This document shows positions 56,501-64,000 of a stretch of DNA of 64,000 nt, one piece after another (within the stretch, counting starts at the first letter, position 1; every line of letters starts with the position of its first letter). Source of the stretch: Anisus vortex (lineage: Eukaryota; Mollusca; Gastropoda; Planorbidae); NCBI GenBank assembly GCA_949126835.1, contig OX421498.1, forward strand, positions 35,433,799 to 35,497,798. The letters run 5' to 3'. The notes beneath the pieces are model-generated. The model did no database searches and had not been told where the DNA came from. It saw only the letters and a program-made list of their open reading frames with translations. Both the position numbers and the translations under genes were made by a program.

Positions 56501-57304
56501 GTAGGAATGGACTGACGGACGGACAAACCTTCAGACAGTAGATGATGTACGGATGCATATAGGCTACCAACATTTAGAACTCATTGATGTGTGGATTGAT
56601 GGATAGACGGGTAAATTATGGTTAGTATTAGTAGGTGGCGTGAGGCAGAAAATTGCAAGTGGGAAATAATTTTACGGGGGCCGGGAAGGGGGTCGGCAAC
56701 AGCTGGCTTACTGTCAATAGTTGAGACGTACAAATTAGATACCGGGTAAATAAAATATAATGTAGCCTACTAAAAATTATTTTTACATTTTTATTTTAAA
56801 TCATCCGTTTACATGAAGGTACTGAGGTACATGAATAGATAGAAATATAATTGATAAATAGATAGATAGATCGGATCGATAGAATAGCCTAGATAGATAG
56901 ATTTTAAAAATGAAACAAAAAAGGAACTGGATAGTCTAGGCCCTATATTTAATAGGCCCATTGGGCCTACGTAATTTGTTAAGTAGGTAGCTATTTCTAA
57001 ACATTAATATGGTGTTTTAAAATAATATACGGGAACTAAAGTAAGTAAAGTATTATGACACTGTATTTGTTTCATATTATAACTCGACTAACTACCAAAA
57101 ACTTCTAAGTTGGCAGGTGTAGGGATATATATTATATATATAACTCACAACGTATTTCCTCAACTTGAGTCTGCCGTTGGGCACGTTAAAAAACGTGTCC
57201 TCCTGCTCGGTCAAAGTTCCGGCATCGTTCGCCAAGGCCTGAGCTTTCATTGTCAGTCCCGCCAGGTCACTGACCCGAGCTTTAATCTCCACGTTCCTAG
57301 GCAT
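53573..57304 (-). CDS. CYTH-domain protein (CyaB/thiamine triphosphatase-like), 4 exons
   Basis: Member of the CYTH triphosphate-tunnel superfamily, which binds triphosphorylated substrates with divalent metal; substrate here not known. Minus-strand exons 57304-57149, 55814-55713, 54958-54833, 53701-53573, all phase 0 with GT-AG sites, 513 nt (170 aa, normal for the stand-alone family). Landmarks: MPRNVEIKARV at the start; EQEDTFFNVPNGRLKLR (tunnel strands); HYNRADKQGPKLS; VLSAALGVRGKVKKSRLL; QTRIHLDDVEGLGQFMELEV; and an acidic C-terminal helix with ISKDDL. The signature ExExK appears as N-V-E-I-K, so the first Glu is Asn. No targeting peptide is visible, so it is probably cytosolic. All four exons fit one family profile and the start has a family-typical N-terminus. 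Thiamine triphosphatase or inorganic tripolyphosphatase activity is an inference from relatives. Confidence 0.88.
55160..55245 (+). mobile_element. hAT-type MITE, left half (family A), in CYTH intron 2
   Basis: CAGGTGTCGGCAGCCTATGGG followed by 'cacgccagtcacacttggtatgcagggcggctttcggtggcacgcgg' matches the family A left half. The right end is missing. Confidence 0.6.
55900..56098 (-). mobile_element. LINE family T 3' end in CYTH intron 1
   Basis: Reverse complement of the family T 3' region: tail 'ttacagacgctcctatacag', spacer 'ttactggttttcctgctttgtccagg' and the C-terminal coding remnant '(c)attccatgcccggatgcc'. 5'-truncated. Confidence 0.75.
56365..56440 (-). repeat. LINE family T tail fragment plus (GA)n
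   Basis: 'gatatattacagacgctccttctataaagaagattatgg' is a 40-bp family T terminus. A (GA)n microsatellite follows at about 56415-56450. Confidence 0.65.
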
Positions 57305-57404
57305 CGTGTCTGGTTTACCTGCAAAAGGCGAAAGGAAGAGAAAAAAAAAGTTTTTTAAATTTATATCAGATTCTCGGGATGTAGTCAAGGCACATAGTCT
57401 ACTA

Positions 57405-58173
57405 CAGGGGTCGTCAACCTACGCTACGCGTGCCAGACTTGGCGCGCAGAGGGATTTTCAATTGCACGCGAAAGACTCCCAAAAAAAAGCAATTCAAGTT
57501 TCTTCTACAAGAAATTGAAGGATAAAGAAGTTCATCATTCTTGTCTTCTTAAAAAACTTAAATACTTTGCCATCTCTGGTCCCTTACATCAGTGGATTCA
57601 GGACTTTCTTATATGCAGAGAACAAACAGTGATAATAAATGGCTCTAAGTCATCACCAATAACAGTAAACTCAGGAGTTCCACAAGGAACTGTTCTAGGG
57701 CCCCTACTATTTCTAATTAACATTAATGATCTGCCAAATTGCATCAACACAGGAACAAAAGTAAGATTATTTGCCGATGATTGCATAATTAATATAATAA
57801 TAAAGACAGGAAAAGATAGTGAACTTCTACAAAAAGACCTAGATGAACTACAAAAATGGGAATCAAAAACGCGAGAACAAATGCATATAAGTAGCCTACT
57901 CTTTCTTCCCGATTGGCATTCGGGCATGGAATGGGTTGCCTAAACAAACCAGGAAAACCAATAATTAACATCATTTAAAACATTAATAAAAATGCAAGAC
58001 TAGACTCGGACCACGGATGAGCGTAGGACGCATTAATCTTCTTTATAGAAGGAGCGTCTGTAATGTATAAGATAAGATAAAGAAGGTCAAGGATGACTGT
58101 TAGGCTGTTGGCACGCTGAATGAATTAGAAATCCCACTTTGGCACGCTTTTATCAAAAGGTTACCATTCCCTG
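57405..58173 (+). mobile_element. hAT-type MITE (family A) carrying a LINE insertion
   Basis: It starts CAGGGGTCGTCAACCT and ends AGGTTACCATTCCCTG. The octamer GTCTACTA is duplicated exactly (57397-57404 and 58174-58181), proving the outer boundaries. Removing the inner LINE (about 57525-58080) leaves a MITE of roughly 210 bp, as for the other complete copies. Confidence 0.88.
57525..58080 (+). mobile_element. LINE family T copy nested in the MITE
   Basis: The frame encodes HSCLLKKLKYFAISGPLHQWI, then GVPQGTVLGPLLFLININDLP, then LFADDC (catalytic), and DLDELQKWES. It then jumps to the far C-terminus (HSGMEWVA), so an internal deletion removed the RT thumb region that is present in the 7739-8335 copy. 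It ends with the family tail and 'tataagataagata'. GATAAAGAAG occurs at both junctions (partly overlapping the tail), a likely 10-bp target duplication. Confidence 0.85.
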
Positions 58174-58360
58174 GTCTACTAGATAGACAGACATAAACAT
58201 TGTTATTTTACATCTAAAGGACATAGATCTACTTTGTGATATTTAAACCCAATGTTTAGTTGAACGCAGGGCCGACTTAAGGTAGGCCTACTGGAAACAT
58301 TGGGGATCTTCCAAGTAGGCCTAAAGAAAAATTAAACATAGATCTAGTTATTAAAAACAG

Positions 58361-58578
58361 TTGGCCGAGCGGCAGCTCGTTCAAATGGCGTACCAAAGGT
58401 CCTGGGTTCGCATCCTGGTGAAGGCTAGGATTTGTTATCAGGTCTGGAGTGTGTCCCTGAGTCTACCCAGCTCTAATGGGTAGACCTAGTTGGGGTAAAG
58501 TAAAGGCGGCCGGACATTGTGCTGGCTGCACCATCATCTAGTATGCCGTGGCCACAGAAACTGGTGAACGCTGCTTCT
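58361..58578 (+). repeat. SINE family 1
   Basis: 'ttggccgagcggcagc' (A box), 'gggttcgcatcc' (B box), then the 'gagtctacccagctctaatggg', 'gggtaaagtaaaggcggcc' and 'gtggccacagaaactggtgaacgctgcttc' blocks. The terminal tail is truncated. Confidence 0.85.
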
Positions 58579-58831
58579 TATGGCGTTTTTAAAAGTAAGA
58601 GATTGGACGGCGTCCTCACTGTGACAGTCCAAGACACTAGCGCATAAACTTATGCGCTTAAGACTTGACAACCAATCTTTTGGTGTCGTCCGTAACTCCT
58701 GTTCTCTCTCTTTAAAAATAAATAAATCGTATTGAAAAAAAAAATGGCGTAGCCTACTTATAATTATGTTTACATCTCAATTTAAGAAAGTTGTGTTCTT
58801 GCCACGTGGCTTGTAAAATCATAGACATAAG

Positions 58832-58995
58832 GTGATAAGTTTTACAGACGTTCCTTCCAGACAGAAGATTATTGCGTCCACTAGACCCAAAACTCCTGCA
58901 GGGTCGCAGGGATCGGACGGCTGAAGCCTAGGGATAGAACCCGCGACGTGTCGGTTGACAGTCCGGTGAACTAGCCGCAGGACCAGCCGCCCTCT
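58832..58995 (-). repeat. SINE family 2 with LINE T-type tail
   Basis: Minus strand: head 'ggctggtcctgcggctagttcaccggactgtcaacc' with B box 'gggttctatccc', body 'gcaggagttttgggtctagtgg', then tail 'caataatcttctgtctggaaggaacgtctgtaaaacttatc'. The tail resembles the LINE family T end. Confidence 0.78.
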
Positions 58996-59869
58996 TTGTG
59001 GGTTAATAGTAGGCCTAGCTTCCGTTTTTATTTGGGGGGGGGGGGGGGGGTAGGCTATGTTTGAATCTAAATTCGTTTTGATACAAAAACAACTTTTTAA
59101 GCACAATTAATCTTAGTAATAATTAAACGAAATGCATATTATTTTTCATAAGGAATTACAAGATGTAATTCTTGTTTTTGTTCTACATATGAGAGCAGAT
59201 CGGCATGTATTTTTTTTAAAGTCTTATAACTCGTAAGACTTCAACTATAGGACAAGCGATAATTATAGCAGGTAATAAATACCCCAGAAGAGCGCTTGCC
59301 TGTGCGAACACGTGTGCACCCATAATCATAGGATAAATAGTGCATTTATAACGTTCTTATAATGAATATATAATTTGAATGTATGTGGGGGGGGGGGGGA
59401 AGGGGTATTTTACCTAGGATATAGCCTACAATTATCTCGGGCTGGATATTGCTGACGGGCCTTAAGGTTTACATATTCGCTATTTAGTAATGTAAAATCA
59501 AGAAACAACACTTGTTCAGCGTCTAGCTGAAAGGTAAAAGGTTTCCCATATGCTATTGCGTTCAGTATATATAGTCTAGTTCAGGGGTCTCCAAACTACT
59601 GCCCGGGGGCCGCGTGCGGCCTATAATGCCCTCTCATCCGGCCCGTGGAGACCTTTTTATCTAGGAAAAAAATGTACGGAAATTTACCTGTATCAAGCCA
59701 AGATCAGCCGCCGCTTACGTGGACGTTATGTTTTTACCGAATTAAAATAGAGGCGCGCAATCGTGCTTTATGTTAGTTTTCCAACTGATCACCACATTGC
59801 AAAACCTTTTTCGCTGCTTACTTTTTTTTTTACTTCCGTTCACAGTCAATGAGATGATAAAATGTCATC

Positions 59870-60425
59870 TAGTTGAGAGGATATATTCATTGTTATTCAA
59901 TGAATTGGTGGATGAAAAAAACATGAGGGCATAAAGAAAGGTTTGGTTGGACAAATGAAGCAGATGTCTTTATGTTTCATATGCCCTCATGTTCTTTCAT
60001 CCACCTCATCATCATCATCTCTGGCGCTACATCCCATGGAGGGCTCTGGCCTGCTTCACCACCTCCTTCCACTCGGACCTATCCATTGCCTTTTTTTTCC
60101 AGGCCTGTACCCCGATCAGTCGCAGATCCACCTCGACATCGTCCGACCATCTCAGTCTGGGTCTGCCTTTAGGTCGTTTTCCTCTGGGGTTCTGAGCATA
60201 TATCACTTTCGCTCCTCTGCTGTTAGGCATTCGTTCCAGGTGACCTGTCCAACAGAGTCTGCCCTTTTTTTCTTTCGGACACAATAGTAGGGTCTTCATA
60301 TATCTCGTAGTTCTCTCTGTTGGTGCGCATCCTCTATCCATCTTTATCTTTGGTTGGTCCAAAAAATTTTCGGAGGACTTTTCTTCTTTCATCCACCAAC
60401 TCATTGAATATATCCTCTCAACTAG
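59870..60425. repeat. Foldback arrangement around the nested LINE fragment
   Basis: 'ctagttgagaggatatattca' at about 59870 recurs inverted at about 60407-60427. 'ggtggatgaaa', then 'aacatgagggcat' (59907-59932) recurs inverted at about 59979-60004, and 'ggtggatgaaag' recurs again inverted near 60390. This indicates inverted duplication of one short segment. Confidence 0.75.
60010..60410 (-). mobile_element. LINE C-terminal fragment inside the hAT element
   Basis: The minus-strand frame reads KEKKGRLCWTGHLERMP, then GKRPKGRPRLRWSDDVEVDL and DRSEWKEVVKQARALHGM, then stop. This is the standard C-terminal signature of many non-LTR retrotransposon ORF2 proteins (GRP-R-RW...R..W). It is flanked by foldback sequence. 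Confidence 0.8.
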
Positions 60426-61594
60426 ATTTAGTAGATGTGTAGGCCTAATGAGAAAAACATTCCACAACCAATGTTGCTGCACTGTATTATTCACCAGCAA
60501 GTTTTGTGTGCTAAATATGTAAACATAAGCAGTGTACTAAATCCTGTAGTGAAGATGGATAATTTAATAAGGTCACATGGGCTCAACCATAGACTGTTCG
60601 GAGACATGTTGAAAGATACAGACACAGAATCGCAAAATATAACATATTACACAGCAGTAAGATGGCTAAGTTGAGAGAACGTTCTGAGCAGAAGATTTAA
60701 GTTAAGTAAGGAAATAGGTGACGTGTTGGAAAGTAAAGCCAAGCCAAAGCCGTTACTGTCTGATGAAGAGTGTGTATGAAAATGGGCCTTTGCTGCACAC
60801 ATAACTAGTTATTTACATTTTCTGAACCTAAAACTATAAGGAGTGGAAAATCTAGTTTCTGACCTAAACACCCACATAAGGGCCTTTAGATCCTAACTTG
60901 TCTTGTTTTTTGGAACAGGTACAGGCCAACAACTTGACCCATTTTCAGCAGTGCAAGCGGTCTTCCTGAGCTGAAGCAACAGCAGAGTTCCCCACGTCAT
61001 TTGCATGCGAGATCATTTGCATGCCTCCAGCTGCAGTTTCAGGGGCGGTTTTCTGACTTGGAATCAAAGGCAGAAGAAGAGACACTGTTTCAAAACCTCT
61101 TTAAAGTCATTGTGGCCAGTTGCTCTGATGAACTGCAGCTGAAGGTCATTGAGTTGCAAGCAAATGACCTCCTTTGGGACGAGTTCAAAGAAATAATGGT
61201 GAGTTTTTGTCAGTTTTCGCCCAAGTAAGACTTTCCTAATGTCAAAACGTTTGCATTAAAGTAGCCTTTGAACAACATACCTGTGTGAACAATTATTTTC
61301 AATAACAAATTTGTCTGATGTTAGGGACATCAAATCTAAAACCAGAAATGTCTGCTATTTTGGCATCCAGGAAACAATGTCACCATCTCCACTAATACAG
61401 ATGTTCATAGCATATGTAGTTTATCAGTGTGTTATTAAAAAAAAACTGAATCAAATAATATTGAATAGTTAATTTAAAATGTTTCGATTCTTTTTTTATT
61501 CGGACCTTGAGAGTGTATGCCTACTCGGCCCCCCAACTGCTCTTTTATTGTTAATGCGACTCTCGGGCTGAAAAGTTTGGAGACCCCTGACTCT

Positions 61595-62670
61595 AGTTTA
61601 TAAATGGAAAACACAAGGCTACGTGAAATATTCTTACCTTGTGGTAACTCGTATTGAACTTATTAATCTGGAATCCGTCCAATTCTACAAGTTTTAGTAG
61701 ATTTCTGGATACTAACCAGAATACTTTGTGGGTCAAGATTGCAACAAGTAATTCCAACTGGAAGAAAGTGGGCATTCACGTGAATTATTAATCAAAACAT
61801 AGAAACACAGCTCAGTCAGAACTAAACACGCGATGGTAGGAAAGTGAATCTAATACAAAATAACCAACGAATGTCCGCTTCTATAACTGTTCGCGGTGGT
61901 CATTCAACAAATTCGATTACAACATTTTTATTATAAGTCTTTAATGTTCGCCAACGTGGCGCAGATATAATTGTGAAGCAGGGGCTAAAGCAGACATTGA
62001 TGAAGGCATTCAATTTAAAATCTAGACCCTCCACCCTCTTTCCCCTCCAACATTTCTCGAACGATAATATCTTTTTCATAACCAAGGGCGTTAAACAGCG
62101 CACATCAACTTTTTTATTTTATAAATATAGCCTCCCTTTGGTCTCTTTTGAAATTAGCCTAAATACGGGTGTTCACTTGGAAATATGGGAGAGAGGGTAA
62201 GGTTTATGTTCCAGTGGATGGGCATGGTAAAAAAAAAACGATTTAGAATGAAAGAGTCCTAAATGGTTAAATAAAGAAGCACCCTACACTTATCCGTGGT
62301 TTTAGTTGTTGTTTTTTCTAATTATTTCAGAAAACCCATTATATCAATGACCAAATCCTCCAAAAACATTGATAAGCTTATAGGCTAAGTAGACCTGTAT
62401 AAAGGTAATAAAAAGCCAGACTCAACACCGAAGTCATGATATAGTGTAGGCCTACTAACATACGTATAGCCTAGTCTCAGGATCATACATTAAATTAGGT
62501 CAAGAAAATTGTGAAGAGAAGGGGTTTGGAAAAAAAACAAGCCCACCAGTTATCGACGAAAGGGTCAACGGGAAAGGGAGGTCGACATTCTGTAATATAT
62601 AAGATTTGTGTATCCTGAAAATCCTCTACTAAAAATGTTAACTATACAGGCCTATGGAGCTATTAATTGA
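61595..62670. other. Intergenic, no feature recognised
   Basis: Several 60-75-codon frames on both strands (for example 61973-62200 plus, opposite 62103-61900 minus) overlap each other and show no domain. No repeat family known from elsewhere in the window was seen. Confidence 0.45.
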
Positions 62671-62677
62671 TATAGGG

Positions 62678-62884
62678 CAGGGGTCATAACGGCGTGCCAA
62701 AGTAGGATATATAATTCATTCAGCGAGCCAAAAGGCTAAAAGTCATCCTGCTTTGGCATTCACTTTCTTGTAGAAAAAATTTGAATTGCCTTTTTTATGG
62801 GGTGGGGGTCCTTTGCGTGCCATTGGAGATTGCTCTGCGTGCCAATTTAAGTCTGTCACGCGTGCCATAGGTTGCCGATATCTG
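62678..62884 (-). mobile_element. hAT-type MITE, complete (family A)
   Basis: 207 bp with ATATAGGG duplicated exactly on both sides (62670-62677, 62885-62892). Minus-strand reading gives the family order: a diverged left TIR ('cagatatcggcaacctatgg'), 'cacgcgtgcc', 'ggcacgcagagcaatc', then 'ggctttttggctcgctgaatg' and the right end. Confidence 0.85.
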
Positions 62885-63200
62885 ATATAGGGCATAAACG
62901 CATATAATATATTTTCCCCAGAAACAGTAGCATAAACGTTAAGATATTTGAAACAAAGATTAATCAATAGGCCTCATAATTATAAATAAGCCCCTATAAT
63001 ATTAATATAGAATATAGATGATAAATTAGAGACGCCCCTATTCTGTTTCTATAGGCCCACTTTTAAGCCTTATAACGTCCTAAAAAAGCGTATCGATCGT
63101 GGTTTTGTCATTTTTATTAGAGTTGTAAATGATGCGTAAAAAGTTGTTGATTAACCTAGTGGTTTGTTCAGACAACCTATTCCAAGATCAGATGCCTTAT

Positions 63201-63425
63201 ATTATCTTATATGTTACAGACGCTCCTTCTATAAAGAATATTATTGCGTCCTACGCTCATCCGTGGTCTAAGTCTAGTCCTGCATTTTGGTAAGTGTTTA
63301 TAGAAGGAGCGTCTGTAGAGTATAAGATAAGATATTAATTTAGTTACTGGTTTTCCTGGTTTGTTCAGGCAACCCATTCCATGCCCGGATGCCACTAAAG
63401 TCACTAAGGAAGAAAGAGTTGTAAA
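63201..63425 (-). mobile_element. LINE family T 3' end with an inverted second tail
   Basis: Minus-oriented family T tail and spacer ('acagacgctccttctataaag', later 'ttactggttttcctggtttgttcagg' and 'attccatgcccggatgcc'). It is interrupted at about 63298-63335 by a plus-oriented copy of the same tail ('tatagaaggagcgtctgtagagtataagataaga'), creating a hairpin-capable head-to-head pair. Confidence 0.8.
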
Positions 63426-64000
63426 TATTCACTAGATCTATTAGTAGGCTACTATATAGCCAAGCTTATGGGCCTTGCAAGCTCTTTAGCCTACTTCTAG
63501 TTGTTGTTTTTTTTATGCATGCTGCACATTTAAAAAAAAATTAATGCTAGGATCATCTACAAAGGGGATAACGATGCTGCATGCTTTAAGAAAAACACAA
63601 ACACAGATAGAAGATATATTATTATGACTTTATCGACAGACTTTATTGTAGCAAAGCATGCATAATGGACGTGGGGCAGTGTGTGTTAGTGTGAGTGCAA
63701 ATGAGGGGGGGGGAGGGGGGAATCGGGGAGGGCACTTTATAATGATTTGTAATATTTACGTACGTTTAGAATGTTCCTTAATTTTAATTGTTCAGTGAAA
63801 AAAAATATTATTGAAAAATGTGTTAATGTATTATTGCGCAGCTATTACACATTTTTTTAAAATTAAAAATACATTTGATATGTAAACATTTTAATTAAAA
63901 ATTAAAATGTATTTTTAAAAGCTTAAAGAGTCTATATTTACTTTACTTTTTTAAAATAGATATGTTAATATGTTTTTCTTTTAAATGGGACTTTTTCCCA
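63426..64000. other. AT-rich window end
   Basis: Poly-A/T runs, a G-rich stretch (about 63705-63725) and self-complementary 'attttaattaaaaattaaaat' sequence near 63895. Nothing coding. Confidence 0.5.

Larger units (their letters stand above)
59582..61589 (+). mobile_element. hAT DNA transposon with decayed transposase
   Basis: The TIR CAGGGGTCTCCAAACT is at 59582 and its exact reverse complement ends at 61589. Flanks GTCTAGTT and (A)CTCTAGTT are an imperfect 8-bp duplication. Inside, bases about 60470-61330 encode hAT transposase pieces: LLHCIIHQQVLCAK, IRSHGLNHRLFGDML, TAVRWLS, then frameshifted C-terminal dimerisation-region text ('YLCEQLFSI'). It resembles ZBED/SCAND3-type hAT transposases. 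Multiple stops make it inactive. A LINE fragment is inserted in its 5' half. Confidence 0.8.

Noticed and set aside
59943..60287. Plus-strand frames of 66-114 codons
   Set aside because: Antisense to the LINE ORF2 C-terminal fragment at 60010-60410.

Overview
This is eukaryotic, AT-rich, intron-rich animal DNA, most likely from a mollusc and perhaps a freshwater gastropod. That guess rests on gene structure and on the repeat landscape (abundant tRNA-derived SINEs, several LINE lineages, hAT elements). It is not a formal placement. I find no bacterial, viral or CRISPR content. Four host genes can be read with confidence.

Layout. 1-8.8 kb: repeat-rich intergenic DNA with decayed LINE, SINE and hAT pieces. 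8.86-23.74 kb (+): a complete 19-exon cytosolic cysteinyl-tRNA synthetase gene (CARS1). All 19 exons join in frame to 716 codons plus stop. Its introns carry a 26-copy 31-bp minisatellite, several SINEs, a piggyBac-type MITE and an L2-like LINE. 26.64-38.78 kb (-), convergent with CARS1: a complete six-exon mitochondrial single-strand DNA-binding protein gene (SSBP1, 165 codons). Its third intron holds an 8,036-bp LTR retrotransposon (27845-35880), apparently full length, with equal-length 1,024-bp LTRs, a 5-bp target duplication and one uninterrupted 1,602-codon gag-pol frame. 39.5-46.5 kb: LINE, SINE and MITE fragments plus a large palindrome. 47.39-51.66 kb (+): a single-coding-exon C2H2 zinc-finger protein with an AT-hook and about 19 fingers. 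53.57-57.30 kb (-): a four-exon CYTH-domain protein of 170 residues. 57.4-64 kb: nested hAT, LINE and SINE insertions.

The most interesting item is the LTR element. Its RT and RNase H look Ty3/Gypsy-like, but the integrase lies between protease and reverse transcriptase, the order known from Ty1/Copia and from the unusual GMR1-like Gypsy lineage. It looks young and possibly still mobile. The second most interesting is a tRNA-headed SINE family that appears in the window with two different LINE-type 3' tails, one matching the tail of a LINE family also present here.

CARS1 (cytosolic translation) and SSBP1 (mitochondrial DNA maintenance) are ordinary housekeeping genes sharing a convergent 3' intergenic region. 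No functional link among the four genes is implied by the sequence. Exon boundaries were read by eye from GT/AG sites, frame continuity and remembered family sequence; transcript data would be needed to confirm them.
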